Shown: positions 1 through 12,114, counted from the first letter of the stretch. The stretch is 64,000 nt of DNA from Branchiostoma floridae (GCF_000003815.2 NC_049987.1:1264065-1328064), one strand, 5' to 3'. Numbers and translations: made by a program. The notes: generated by a model from the sequence alone, not told the origin.

Positions 1-505
1 TGCCTTTGACGGTTTGACCTGAAATACTGTTACGCTAAACTCCTGCAGAGAAGTTAAGTGACTGCTGTGATTATTACAGAAATGCCCCTAAAAACTGATA
101 CAATAAGCCTTCTGAATAGCCTAAAGTGCAAGAGTTTCAGGCGGGCTTCGCCCCCCTGGGACCCCCAACATGGCTCTGCCCCTGGACCCTGAAGGGCCGG
201 GGCCTTCGGCGTTCTTCGGCGGCCCCCGAAAAAAATTCTGGCGGAAACACTGCAGTATATAGTGAAATTTTTCACAGCGTCGGGGCAGGGGTCCGGGGGC
301 CGGCGAAGGCTCCCGGCGGGGTCCAGGGGCAGCGCCCCGGTGAGGGGATCAGGGGGGCGAAGCCCCCCTTAAGCTCTTGCATTTTAGGCTATTGAGAAGG
401 CTTATTTTATCAGTTTTTAGGGCCATATCTACGATCATCGTAGCAGTCACTTAACTTTTCTTCAGCAGTTTGACGTAACAATATTTCGGATAAAAGCTTC
501 AAAGA
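1..505. mobile_element. Foldback element (long inverted repeat), cut by window start
   Basis: Bases from about 1 to 230 read as the reverse complement of about 285 to 505. Matching landmarks are the AAGTGACTGCT block at 54-64 with its mirror near 441-455, and the GC-rich block GGGCTTCGCCCCCCT near 143 with its mirror near 354-370. Only about 55 bases lie between the arms. The arms contain nested GC-rich mini-palindromes. No coding sequence is visible. The left end may continue beyond base 1, so no target-site duplication can be defined. It is most likely a non-autonomous foldback or MITE-type element; the family is not recognised. Confidence 0.8.
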
Positions 506-1085
506 CAACTAAAAACTCATAAACAACAAACTTTACTCAGCTCAACAGTACTTGATAAATATTGTCCGGGTTGCCATCCGAAGTTGAAGCGCTTACTAAG
601 TTAGAGCGCTAGTAACGTTATCTTCGCAGCGTTGTTAGCCACCGTGCGGCTTATGTAATGTTGACGGTTTGATATCCCTGCGTCGCCGCCTCGCCGTCAG
701 ACGATATTCCCACGGACATGTTTCAAGAAAAATACCGGGCAAAAACCGCTGTTTCGCGTCAGATTCTATTCTTTAAAACATGTGGGACTCAGTGTTACAG
801 TCTAATAAATATTTTGTAGAAGCACCGCTGTGGGAAAGAAAGTCCAAGGAATGTATTCACGAAGCATGAATTTCGCTGTACGGCACCATGACTGTTTGAA
901 ACTCTAATCAACATCCGCGTTTGATTGATAGCCGGCGGCCCTTTGACAAAGTCGGCGAAGGATCCCACTAACACTGCCGACACTGCCCTGGCGGTTTATG
1001 GGCGGGGTCACTTTGCGAGGCTTGCCTGACGCCCGGGTTTTACATACAAACTTACGATGGTTTGTAACTTACGTTGCTGAGCCAA

Positions 1086-1600
1086 AGAGCTTCAAATTTA
1101 GAACAGGAATTTTGGGAACGCGACCCGCTATTGTTCCAAAATTATGTCGGAAAGAATTGATTCTATTTCCCGCGCTGAAATAAAAATTACGCAACTACTA
1201 GTAACTGCCTGTTGGTCAACCCCGATCCCCAAATACGGGACATTCCCCGGGAACTGGAATCCACCCCACTGATAACTCGCGGCAAGGCACACTCGCTACA
1301 CTTTTTACATTTTTTGGCGCGAAAGCAGGGCGGCACACGCAAAATTTAGAACAGGAAATTTGGGAACGCGACCCGTTCTTGCTCTAGAAATGTGTCAGAA
1401 AGAATTGATTGTATTTTCCTCACAGAAAAAGAAATGACGCAACTACTAGTAAGAGCCTTTGTTTACATCAACCACGCTCCCCAAGTAAGGAGTTTCGCGG
1501 GAAAGCTTATGCATATTGGCTGTTCCACCCCGCTGATAAACGTGCGGCAAGGCCTTCTCGCCGCTTTGTTTACATTTCCGCGGCGGTCCTGGGACGGGTG
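1086..1600. repeat. Imperfect ~255-bp tandem duplication
   Basis: The block starting near 1090 (AATTTAGAACAGGAA, then GGGAACGCGACCCG, AGAAAGAATTGATT, ACGCAACTACTAGTAA) recurs in the same order near 1345. The copies then share a CACCCC-CTGATAA-CG-GCGGCAAGGC segment at about 1262 and 1528. The copies have diverged by substitutions and small indels. No reading frame is conserved between them, so this is probably non-coding. Just downstream, 1751-1782 forms a hairpin with 10-base arms (CCGCTACGCT and AGCGTAGCGG). Confidence 0.7.
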
Positions 1601-2410
1601 GGAGGGGCTGCAAGACAGCGGTACGGCGGGCCGGTGCGATAAAACACCTCCCTTGGAGCTGATAACTTCCTGAAACAGCGAAGGCGCGTGCTTGGCACGT
1701 GCCTATGTATTTTTACTACTATGTTTTTCTTTATTTCCCAATTTTTTTTGCCGCTACGCTGGATGAAAAAGCAGCGTAGCGGGCCTTTTACAGCGTCGTT
1801 TTTCCAGGCCACAGCGTATCGGCCCGCTATGCTGAAAAGGCCTGGCGAGTCGTGGGGCCCCGCTTATGAATATTAATTAGCCTTCGCTCTTCGCGCACAG
1901 GTGTGGACTCCGTGCGGGGTCACGGAAGGTCACGCCAGGAGGCCAAAAGAAAACAAGTTACCCCTCAGAAAAGTGCCATAATAATTTTATTTTAAAGTAG
2001 TTTATGTCAAAACTTTTACTTGGATCATTTTACCAACTATCTATTGCCTATCTACACCAAATTTCAGGCCATTCCATTGTAAGACCAGGGTACAGGGGGA
2101 CAATATATTTTATTTTGGTCAAAACATGACCTTGAAACCTCAATAAAATCATTTTAGAGGCAGATATGAAAAAACTGAGAAAAAAGCATCAAGGTATTGG
2201 CCCATTCTACCTCTGTGCCAAATTTCAGGTCATTCGGTCCAGGAACGGCGGAGATGAATCACTTTGAAGATTTGACAGGAGAAAGAAGAAACATTACGAA
2301 TACAATATATTTCACCATACTATGTATGGCTGAAATATAATTATATGTAACAAAGGTCCACAACGTGTGGAACAGTTTGCTAATTGGCTTCTTTTCTTGT
2401 TTCCGTGTAG

Positions 2411-2606
2411 CTCACATCAGTTTAAAGACAATCCCGCAGTGAAAGTCTACGACCAGGTTGCCGTTCCAGACATAGATCGGCAGTATCTGATCCAACTATG
2501 TCGCCAGTGGCGGGAGGACCAGTTCCCAAGACGCTCCCGTCCAGCCAAAAGAACAGGAAGCTATCTCTTCGCCGCTTTGAGTAGGATTTTGGAAACCTTA
2601 CGGTGA
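2411..2606 (+). CDS. Possible 3'-terminal coding exon, unknown protein
   Basis: An open frame follows a plausible 3' splice site (CGTGTAG at 2404-2410, or CATCAG ending at 2420, which would leave phase 0). It runs to a TGA at 2604-2606, giving about 62 residues. The translation is charged and globular-looking, with a YLIQLCRQWRED segment followed by a basic run, RRSRPAKR. Base composition is more GC-rich than the flanks, as expected of an exon. No family is recognised and no polyadenylation signal was identified nearby. It could be the last exon of a gene entering from the left or a chance frame. Confidence 0.35.
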
Positions 2607-3086
2607 CTAATGCTGTACAGGAGTATGGTATAACCAAGTACCCATCTTGGGAAGGATCTTGGCCTTTTAGCTACACGAAGGTCTGGACCTAATAAATGTA
2701 ACGGTTACTAGTAGTCATAGGAAGAGCAATGAAGTTTAAAGCTCTGCTCTGGGGCGATCAATGCGGTAAAAAGTACTTTTCACAGATAGGTTTGATATTT
2801 TAAGATATGATCCTCCTGTCAGAGCAAGGAGGTTAAAAAAAGGAAAGGAGTCGACTCATAATGTGTTCCCTTTTATCAATGTTAGACTCACTTGTGAAAA
2901 AAAACCCATTAACATTGGGGTGCTAATTGGTCTTGATTTGCATACACCCAGCCGACTATCGGCATTATTTTCATTGCCCACCCTTATTGACAACATGTTC
3001 TGTACAATACAAGATCCCCAGTCTACTTTATGGTAACCCAGGATATACTTCTTCATGTTATTTTCTCCAGTCAAGGGAAGTTACAG

Positions 3087-3178
3087 GATAACTGGGACCG
3101 ATACACCAGCACTAGTTGCCGAATGGTGCTCAGAAGGCTCCCCGGTCGTAATCAGAACAAGAGATGATGGTAGTATTG
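3087..3178 (+). CDS. Possible internal coding exon, unknown protein
   Basis: A 92-base open segment lies between a 3' splice site (TTACAG ending at 3086) and a 5' splice site (GTAGGT at 3179). Entry phase is 2 and exit phase 1. It encodes about 30 residues including a TDTPALVAEWCSEGSPVVIR stretch. It follows the 2411-2606 frame by about 480 bases, but that frame ends in a stop, so the two need not belong to one gene. No domain is recognised. Confidence 0.35.
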
Positions 3179-3599
3179 GTAGGTGGTTATTTTCCCCACA
3201 AGGATTTTTTTATATTTCTGTCATCCTTGAATTTTCAATATTCAGTACCAGTCCTGTAAGAGTAAAGCTATTTAAATAAATGAACGCCCTCTTAGTATAA
3301 AAGTGTCATATGTTGCCAAAGAAAAACTTGCTCTTTTTTTACTTACACAGGAGAGATGCAAGACTATGTTGACCTGGGTGTTGCATTTAATTTGAGTATT
3401 TTGATCAGCCAATATATTATCATTGTCTGTTAAAGAACAGTAGTGTGTATTGTGTATTTTAATGATGAACTGATAAATGACTGACTAACTGATTGACCTA
3501 ATGCACGTATGAGCAGGCTGGAGTGGTGCAGCCAAGTGGAAGACCAGAGCCAGATCAGCGTCCAGGAGCAGTCCAGGAGGGGAGGCATCCAGGATGGGC

Positions 3600-3850
3600 G
3601 GAGCCAGCTCTGCGTCCAGGATGGGTCCAGGAGGGTCGGCGTCCAGGAGGGGCGGAGCCGGCTCTGCGTCCAGGATTGGTCCAGGATGGTCGGCGTCCAG
3701 GAGTGGCGGCGTCTTGGAGGGTCGGAGCCGGCTCTGCGTCCAGGTTGGGTCCAGGAGGGTCGGCGTCTAGGAGGGGCGGAGCCGGCCTTGCGTCCAGAAG
3801 GGGTCCGCGTCCAGGAGGGGCAGGGCAGGGTTGGTGTCCAGGAGGGGCTA
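3600..3850. repeat. 54-bp GC-rich minisatellite
   Basis: Units beginning GGAGCC(A/G)GC start at 3600, 3654, 3724 and 3778, with spacings of 54, 70 and 54. Within units the sub-motif GTCCAGGA recurs several times, so there is a shorter internal periodicity. The array is open in two frames on the plus strand for over 100 codons, but this is explained by the lack of stop-forming triplets in the unit. No start context or splice signals support coding. Degenerate copies extend to about 3520 on the left. Confidence 0.85.
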
Positions 3851-3869
3851 GCCGATTACACTAGAACAC

Positions 3870-4834
3870 ACTACGAAATACCCAGGGATAGAAAAAATTC
3901 ATTATGACGGCATTTTGGCTCATTCCTTCTCGTGTTAAGGGAATATAAGGTCCATTTGGAATTCCCACCCGAATGTGGCACGATTTTCGCAAATACTTCA
4001 TTCCGGCTGGTTCTTCTTGATTCCTGTTAATTTGGTTTCAGTGTGAAAGCTCTATAACCCTATGAAAATTTGATATGTATGATACCTGGTTTTACAAATT
4101 GCACAACACAGATAAACAAGGAATAAGATCAATATTGGTCATATAAATGGATATGTTAAGTATTTTAATAAAGTATTACATCCTCTACAACAACTGTCTC
4201 CTTCTTTTAGTTATCGCTTGATTAATTTTTCTTGAAATAGCTATGGCTGTCAAGGTTACGTCTGAAGATTACATTTGATATATAGGTGTTAGGTGTGGTG
4301 CCTGGTAGAGGTACGTTCATGTGTATTGAAAATAAGATCTTACACATCGTTGAAACAGTTTTTTTCAACATTAATGCATGTCGTATATGATGATGATGAA
4401 TATTGGAACAAAGGTTAGGTCGGCGGCCTTTATACTTGTACTATGTAACACACCAAGGTTATAATTAACAAATGTTGATATCACGGATTATTTAGACTAG
4501 GCACTAGTTCTAGTGTGTCACACTTCATATATCTCTACTATTCTTACGGTAATACACTAGTAAATTCAGTTATTGGCTGGCAAACAGTATACCTGGATTT
4601 CCACCAATAAAAAATCATTTGCTGGAACATGGCTTCTCATGACGTTGCCAAGCAACATAATTATGGATCGGACGAGTCTGACAGCGAACTAGGTTAAACA
4701 ATGCGGATACAAGCAGGACTTAAATCGTGCTGACCCCAACCGACCTTTCACCCAGTGGCATGTCATACACTGGTCGAGAAAAAACCGAGTAACATCCGAC
4801 TTCAGCATTTCTTGATCAGGACCATCGGTAAATT
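3870..4834. other. AT-rich stretch, no gene seen
   Basis: AT-rich intergenic or intronic sequence. I see no long open frame, splice-flanked exon, RNA gene or repeat structure that I can support here. Confidence 0.5.
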
Positions 4835-5107
4835 ATCACGTGGCTTCGTTGATTTCGCCTGGTTTCAGGATTCCGTTCGGTATGCACTGGTCTACACAGA
4901 CTACAATACGGCACTCTGTTGTAGTCTGTAACCTAGAGACACTTGCTAGCAGAAGAGCTAACCTTTGTGTCAAGTTTGCGAAATGCATGGCAGCATCAAA
5001 AAGAACTGTTGACTTAGTACCAGCTTCTAGAGAACTAACGCACGGACGGTCAATTAGAAATTGGAACAAACTAACACTACCAACCTGCAAAACTGTTTGG
5101 AACTAGG
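4835..5107 (+). pseudogene. LINE reverse-transcriptase C-terminal remnant
   Basis: The frame around 4880-5105 translates to a segment typical of the end of non-LTR retrotransposon ORF2. It has a short basic SRRANLCVKFAKCM motif (compare the family's L..RR..LC.KFAKK pattern) followed by a R.....NWNKL...PTCKT tail. Known members continue from catalytic palm and thumb domains, which are absent here. The fragment has no usable start and is flanked by non-coding DNA, so it is a 5'-truncated, inactive LINE copy. Clade assignment (CR1/L2-like) is inferred from the tail motif only. Confidence 0.55.
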
Positions 5108-5678
5108 GCATGATTCAGCCCTTAGCTGCCACGCCTTTAACGAAAAAGCTTTTTTTTTAAATTTGATTTTGCCCACAAGGAGCCCAAGGGGAAGACACTG
5201 TGCAGAACTACACCCGTGCACCGCTGTCGAAGCAGGGCGTCTGGTATTGAGGGATGCTGTCTAAGAGAGTGATGGGTCAGCAATGATTGACGTCTGAAAG
5301 TTCAAACACGCTGTCCTTCTGGAACCCAAAATCGCTACAAATACGTCATCATTGGCCATCAAATGCTAGCAGGTTAGTTGTCAGATTTTGTTAAATCCTG
5401 AACCATTAAAAATAAACATAATACATACCAATAAATAATGCAGAGTCAATTATAACTGTGACCCTTCACATTGTGTCATGTCTTCCTGACTTTTACTTAA
5501 AAAAAATGTACCAAATGAAAATACCAGCATCAATCCAAGGATACATCGTACTTGCGATGAGTCATATAAAATGTTTGTTGATCTTTAGTTGAAGAATGAA
5601 CAAACATTGGCTTTAGAAAAGAAGCTATATCGATCAGCGCTCCCCTGAGCCTTGTGATGACACACCGTCCAGGTTTAG

Positions 5679-6020
5679 GGGTCTGAACACTCTGATCGGG
5701 TCTACATCCGCTCAGAGAAGGCCCGGAGACTTTTACTCCAGTACCCGGGGTCCAGACGGGGAAACCAAGGGGAGGAACATGGGAGTTACACCGGAAGAGA
5801 TGGCAATGCTGCTGCAAATGCTACACGCAGAGGGCCACCAGGACCTGATAGGTTCTTCATCTTCCGCATGCGTGATGAAGGTGGTAACCACCTGACACCG
5901 ATAGGGTACAGCGTCTTCTTTGCTGAGCTCACCAGGAATACACCGGTGTATGGTTTGGTGCAGATTGCAGGGGACATTGATGCCGTCAAAGATGCCAAGA
6001 AAGTGGAGAGTTCATTCCAG
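5679..6020 (+). CDS. Probable internal coding exon, unknown protein
   Basis: A 342-base open segment begins directly after GGTTTAG (acceptor AG at 5677-5678) and ends at a strong donor, CCAG/GTAAGG (donor from 6021). Entry and exit phases are both 0, giving 114 residues. The C-terminal half is well-formed (RFFIFRMRDEGGNH, then YSVFFAELTRNTPVYGLVQ). The N-terminal half is Gly/Ala/Arg-rich and may be linker. The exon lies 2.2 kb before exons 8251-8333 and 8408-8600 and the zinc-finger block at 9426. It could be part of that gene, but no family is recognised. Confidence 0.45.
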
Positions 6021-7062
6021 GTAAGGAAAGGTATGGCAAATATTTCTCATACTTGCAAAAGAAGTCACCTACTCTGTGCACTTTTGTCATCAAGAAAGGC
6101 TATGTGCCTATATCCCTAGTGATGATTCTACCCTTATATTGAACTTGGTCAAGATTCCCATGTCCACGTTTCAGGAAATTCTAATCGAAAAGATCGATGG
6201 AGATAAGTCATCTGAATTGCGATAGGCGAAAGGAGGCCAAGCATCACGGTGACTGGACAGTCATTCTGGTGCTGGGAAATATTCAGCAATTTTCACTTCC
6301 AGATTGAATTGGCAGTGAGCTGGCAACCTCCTCTGAAGTATGTGATATGTATTCTGTCGATCAAAAAACGATTGCGGCATATAGCAAATACCAAAATAAA
6401 AACAGTCCTACCAGACTGAGGCACCAACTAAAATTGTGATCATTTGTAATTAAGGTCTGAAGTCGAGCAGCAAAGATACAGCGATGAGCCTCCCGTATGA
6501 TATTTGTGACTAACTTCACCGGGTACTTTAAAGAGTTCAACATCCTCCGCCTGCCTTCCCTTCACGCAACTCGATCCACCTGACTCCGAGTATTAATCAC
6601 TTATGTACAAATTCTAAACATAACACGTGCTGTTGAGATTTTAGAGGTGCTAGGCAGATGTTTTAGTAGGCTGACACAATCTGTAGAAAACGACTTATAA
6701 CAGATGTTTTATCCGAGCTGCACAATTCAACTGCTGAACAAGAGCGGTCCGAAAGGAGAAAAAATAATTCCGAAAGAAAAGGAGCAACTGCAGCCGGCAG
6801 GTGTAAAGATTAAAGACTGGCAAAAGAGTTTAAAAGCTAAGCGGAGGAAGAACAACCATCAAGGCAAAAGAAAGAAAGGAAAATTATGTGGTGAAAGCAC
6901 AAAATAGTCTGGAAAATTTTACAGCCTTTGCTAACTGTGATATGGGAATGCATGGAATAGGGAGTTATGGGATAGCTTTGAACGACTGAGAGAATTTTCA
7001 AGCTTTGAGTAGACTGGAAAATTCTTACAAAAGCTAAGCTCAACAAATTAGAGAAACGCATA

Positions 7063-7065
<3 letters not shown>

Positions 7066-7111
<46 letters not shown>
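7066..7111. repeat. (TA)n microsatellite
   Basis: Uninterrupted TA dinucleotide repeat of about 23 units. Confidence 0.97.
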
Positions 7112-7114
<3 letters not shown>

Positions 7115-8250
7115 AAATCTTCCAAGTTGAATCGGGCGCCTTCCAATCAACATTAGCTCAAATTTTGGATCTTTCACTGCTGACAAGAGCATTTCCAATG
7201 TTGGCAAATGTTTCTCTTAACAACATGTCAGGGTCTGTGCAAACCCGCGGTTAGTCGCGCCGACATATAGACTGGACACAGTCAGCTTTTGTGATTTTTG
7301 TAAAATAAAAAGGGGAAGACAAACTGTCAATTACACCCAATATCCATCTACATTGATACTTAAAAGACCGTATCCTTGATTGTGGTCCTATACATGGTTT
7401 TTGGTTGTTAAGCTTTGGGAGATACAATGGTCTGTTGGGTTCAGAGACCACAAACAACATGGAAGTTAAACTCCAACCATTTTGAAAGATTCAGTCCAAA
7501 AGACAGAATTGCTGAAAGCAGAAAATGACAAGGACTACAAACCCTGGGTAAAGGTGTGTGCATCGCAAGAATGCGCTAAAGGGAAATGAAGCCGACAGTC
7601 CAATAACGTGACAAGGCGACACAAGATACCAAGGCACGCTGGGCAGCGGATGGTGAAAATGCATGGACAGCCCCAATAGTTTTGCTGCTACACTGTTTTA
7701 AGCGTGGGCTATCCACACAGGGAAAGATCCTTGCCGACAACGTGAGAAACAAGCTATTTGCATTCTGCCTGTTGCAAAGAAGTCGCAGCTTCAAGTAGGT
7801 TCCATCCTACAAGAGTGCAGGTAACATAAGTCAGAATACTGTCATTGGAGATAAAGATGCTGCTGGGATGAGCGTTGCTGATAATCTGCTTTCGTGAGGA
7901 ACTCGGACCACTGCAAGTTACCTGACAACTTGATATTACGATAACGTGAGGTCAAATGCCTCTAATGGACACGGTACACCTAGGCAAGTCCAGCAGGAGC
8001 AAAGGTATTCAGTAAAACGACATGGGCAGCTTACTTCGAAACGGTGCGCAGAAACTACTTGGGAAGTCAACCCTCAGCATTCCAGATCCGCGAGCCTTCG
8101 GTAGTGGGATCGTGGTATTTGAGGTGTTTGCACCATGAGCGAAGGGGATTTCCCTTGACAAGGGACAATACCTTTGCTCTCGCAGACTGTGATGTGGAAG
8201 GCCAAATTACTTCCAGCTGGTTCTGGCGAGAGTATTTGAGTCAGGTTCAG

Positions 8251-8333
8251 GGGAGTGCCACGTGTTGTATCTGTGTTCCTGCGACAACGCACGAGAACAG
8301 AACGACCGTCTGTCGGCCACAACCAATGTAGTG
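8251..8333 (+). CDS. Probable internal exon upstream of zinc-finger block
   Basis: Open segment after GGTTCAG (acceptor ending 8250) and before GTGAGT (8334). It enters in phase 1 and leaves in phase 0. The 27 complete codons include a short Cys-rich YLCSCDNA segment. Its exit phase matches the entry phase of the exon at 8408, so the two splice cleanly across a 74-base intron. The product is unrecognised. Confidence 0.4.
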
Positions 8334-8407
8334 GTGAGTATTAGTTGTTGAATGAGAAGTCCTGTATTTGCCTTTAGTTCAAATTATACATCTCTGATAC
8401 CTGACAG

Positions 8408-8600
8408 ACTGGTGAAGATCTGCGAGACTTTGCTGTGCGGGAGGAAGGTCTGTACCGCTGTCACGCCCGGGCAGCAGAACGCATCGTCAGTCCGCTACTC
8501 ATGACTGCAGATGTGGAGGAAGAGGAACGTGAGGAAAAAGCTGTTGAACAGCTTCAAACAGACCCATTCCTTGTATCTGTTCAAGACGAAAAAACGTATG
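8408..8600 (+). CDS. Probable internal exon upstream of zinc-finger block
   Basis: A 193-base exon between CTGACAG (ending 8407) and GTAAGA (from 8601), entry phase 0, exit phase 1. The 64 residues contain an acidic Glu-rich run (ADVEEEEREEKAVEQL) and end in DEKTY plus one base. The exit phase matches an acceptor at 9425 (GTGACAG), behind which a Cys codon starts the decayed C2H2 block. The exon may therefore be the linker in front of zinc fingers. The N-terminal domain is not recognised, and a LINE fragment (8790-9290) lies in the putative intron. Confidence 0.45.
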
Positions 8601-8789
8601 GTAAGAATTATTTAAAACAATATCTACTGTCAGGACAGCAGTAGGCTTATCTTATGTGTAGCAGTCGACAGATGAGTTGTTCTCATGTCGTCAGCTACAA
8701 GAAATCCATTCTTTCTTAGCATGTTGCATATACATGTACTACTAGTGGACTTGGAGAACCGCCTATGTTCCCCGAAGAAGATCTGCGTA

Positions 8790-9290
8790 ACATCACTTAG
8801 ACCAGACTTAGTGGTGTGATCGGAATCATCCTGAACGCATCAAAGACAAAATGCATAGTTCTCGGAAGTAAACCAAAATGACAAAATGCCCAAACTTTCC
8901 GACGGCAAGAGCATAGAACAAGTTAAACTGCTTGGTACAACCATTGATGGATGTCTCATGGACCAGACACTGTTAAATATGGTTATAGTAATCGAATGCC
9001 TTGTATTGTCTCAGATTGACTACCTTTGCGTCAGGATTCCAATATGGCTGGCCAGAACTCCCAGAACATGAGTCCGCGGGCACAGAAAATCGGTGTCACC
9101 AATCTAGAACAGAGATAACAGAGATGGCAGTTGGCTGTGGGATTAAATCATGCCATGTACACGGCTCTGAGATGTGCTCTGCTCTGGCGAGATGTGCTCT
9201 GCTCTGGCAACAGAATAACATTGGGTTGAATTTGCTTGATTTGCGAGGTACTAACATAGATTACCTTGAAATGCAAATCTTTGTTTTACC
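8790..9290 (+). pseudogene. LINE reverse-transcriptase fragment, decayed
   Basis: Broken frames carry signature pieces of a non-LTR RT thumb region. ILNASKTKCIVLGSK is followed, after a frame break, by SIEQVKLLGTTIDG and then LVLSQIDYLCV. This order matches LINE ORF2 proteins just after the catalytic palm. Several frameshifts and stops are present. A 22-base motif (GAGATGTGCTCTGCTCTGGC) is tandemly duplicated near 9168-9210. Confidence 0.55.
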
Positions 9291-9425
9291 GTCAGCGGCC
9301 AATAACACGTAAATCCCATGGTTTTCTGTCCATGTCTGAGCAAATCCGGGTCAAATGAATAAACAATACGTCTCTTATGATAATATGTAACTGATTTGTC
9401 GATGTCTTTGCTGTTTCGGTGACAG

Positions 9426-9833
9426 GTTGCAATGCCAAAACTGCAGGGCGTTTCTTTTTCAGCAGCCACGTCCCTGGTCGCTCACAAGAGGTGGCACATG
9501 GGAGAAAAGCCACACCATTGACATTGCACGGAGTGTGCAGGACGTTTCGGAACACGCGGGGCACTTGTCATACACACGCGGACTCACACGGGAGAGAAAC
9601 CGTACCAAAAGTGCGCAAAGGCGTTTGCACAGCAGGCTGTCTTTAGAGATCACATCAGGGCTCAACACAGCGGAGAAGTTTTACATGTGAGAAAAGTGCA
9701 TGACAGCTTTCAAGACCCGCGCATCTCTGTACATACTTTTGGAGGGTCCACACAGGAGAGCAAGAGAACATGTCTGCGGCATGCGGTTGTCACGAAACTG
9801 AAACTCCTGAAGCACCTGGGGACCCACATCTAG
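9426..9833 (+). pseudogene. Decayed C2H2 zinc-finger block
   Basis: The region encodes an array of C2H2 zinc fingers, nucleic-acid-binding modules of nuclear transcription factors. Two finger linkers are visible: HMGEKP near 9498 and HTGEKPY near 9585. Each is preceded by a finger helix ending in H...H (SLVAHKRWH, ALVIHTRTH). Decay is plain. There is a frameshift between the first Cys pair and its helix, and an in-frame TGA just after the first linker. A first Cys is missing in the next finger (YQKCAKAF), and the last fingers are scrambled. The frame ends at TAG 9831-9833. An acceptor at 9425 is in phase with the exon ending at 8600. It is probably a dead member of a large zinc-finger family. 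Confidence 0.7.
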
Positions 9834-12114
9834 GGGTTTAAATAGATTCAAGCTTTTATTCTAGTTTAGTTTTTGTTCATTTTAGTGTAGTTAAGTTCAG
9901 CTCTTGTTCAGTTGTACTGGCTCCATTGTATATCGGCGTCGTTCCATTGAACTCTTTTATTGTTTAGCTGTATAGAAGAGAAATATGGAGGAATTGTAAT
10001 ACAAAGTACATTCTGTTCTTCACAAACTTCAATTTGTCATGGTGTTCTTGGAACTATCATAAACATTTAGTGTAGGTAAGATCAAGTCAGAGTAAGAAAG
10101 AAAAAGTTTCACAAGAAAAGCGTTCTTACAATAAGATACACAGCTCATGCAACCGCATCAAACACAAAGGCTAAAGAGAAGATTCATTTGAATCATATGT
10201 AAACTGTATAATCCAATATTACTCTTGTTATGGATAAGGCTGTATATATATATTGTATACGCTTGTACATGGATGTGTATTACCGTTTAACTTGATGTAT
10301 GTATTTAGTGTGTGTAATGTGTATATATAATGCCATTACTGACTGTCACGTTTGAAATTTTGATAATATAGATTCACTGCATTCTTCCTACACTATAGCG
10401 CCCAAGGTACGCACGCTGGGTGAAGCTTGCTTAGCAAAACGGGGGATCACGACGATCACAACGGGCCACAAGAGGACAGACACCCAACCGCTGTAAGCTG
10501 AATCTTTGTACTGGTTACCTTCGCCGGAAGGTTACCTCCATAAAGGTGGAGGTAATGTTTGGGTTTCGGATAATGTTTGTGGAGATATATAACTGACCAC
10601 CAGCCGAGGATACCATCATGCACTAAGAATAAGAACAATACAAAGCCACGGCGACCTGCCCGCTTTACAACTGACAACCGCCGCCAACTAGAACCGCCGG
10701 GAACAGACGAGATTTTGTGTGTATGGGGGGATCAACTAACAGAACGAGGAGATGTTTATAAATTGTGACATCTGCGGTCGGTAGAGCCACACGGAATGCA
10801 ACGGTGTAGAAGATGACTGTTTGTTGGGAATGCGGTGATCAGCCACGAAATATGTTACGAACAAATAACATCGTGGGCTGACTCCGTGCTTCACGAAAAA
10901 GGTGAGCAGCCGGGTTGGGGTAAGCCGGTTAAGATGACGTCCTGGTGGCAGGACGGAGTGTTGCCCTGTGCGTCGATCGAGAGGAGTTACGACATTGGCC
11001 AGAAGCCAGAGGGATCAGGGAACTCTTTTCGCCTTCATGGTATCAAACCTATCCTTATCTATCTGCCTCTTGATCCGTTCTGGAAGTTGCAAGGAAATGT
11101 TTCTATATGCCAGGCTCCATATATGTATGGATGCGTACCAATGAACATAGTAAACAGGCGTTTTGGTTTAGCCGTTTTTCTCTCCAAATTTATCCTTTTG
11201 ATGTTCAAGCGACTGGGTAAATTAAGGACGATATAACGCAAATGCAATTCCAATTTTTGTGCTACTCAATACAGAATTCTATTCCGATCCATTAACAGGA
11301 TGGAGTAAATGTCTAAAGGTGTTTACAGGGGAGAGAATTGGAACTAAGGAATTAGATGACGTCGTCAAGAAGATCAGTACAAAGTGAAAAGGGAAATAGT
11401 GGCGGCCATATACGGAGCACGATTGTCAAAACTGTCAGACTTCTTTAGATGTTATTACATCCGTAGTAATAGATACCAACCATAATCTTGTGGGTGCGGA
11501 GAAAATTAGGTGTTATTATGAAGAAGGATCTTGATACTATTTAAAGCAGGACATATAGCATAGAGTTCCACATGATGTTTTTACAATTCCGCGGAAGAAT
11601 AACTGGACGAAAAGGCTGATCGATTGCCATCAATGCAAGATTCGGTGTCCGTCTGTACAATATAATGCTTGTGTTTTGCTGCGACTAATGTACGGCATCC
11701 ATTGTATCCATGTTCGCGACATTATGTAAACCGAAACACTACACAACAAACATGAACCTACACTTACATTTGAAGGGGTTTATAGGAGACTATTAGTCTG
11801 TGAATGTGTCTTTTCATTTGAAGGATATAACGGTATGCTGGGTAAGTATCAACATAACATCAGAAGCATCAGAGTCCAAAGATGAAGAAAATCCCAAAAG
11901 AGCAACCAACTTGATGTCACCGGCTGGTCTAGGTATATGAAAAATATTTCAGGACTTGCTCTAAGTATCCAGACAGGCTAATGGCTGCCCATATGATATT
12001 GTAGTTGCCTAAAACTCTTCATAATGTATTTTGAGCCACTGCTCTCCTTCCGCAACGTGGTGATTAGCGAGGATAATTGCAGTGCAGTTGGTAAAAATTG
12101 CTGGATACAAATAC
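9834..12114. other. Mostly non-coding; two unassigned short frames
   Basis: From 9834 to 10400 the sequence is AT-rich without recognisable genes. Around 10514-10565 a GGTTACCT...AGGTAA inverted motif occurs. Frames at 10577-10768 and 10835-11236 (63 and 133 residues) are open, but they show no domain, no coding-like composition and no splice or promoter evidence. They are more likely chance frames or an ancient element. 11240-12114 shows nothing supportable. Confidence 0.4.

Noticed and set aside
3509-3907. Frames of 113 and 132 codons with Arg/Gly/Val repeats
   Set aside because: Explained by the stop-free minisatellite unit; both frames are equally open.
10835-11236. 133-codon frame as a gene
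   Set aside because: No recognisable domain, no promoter or splice evidence, mixed composition; kept only as an unassigned frame.
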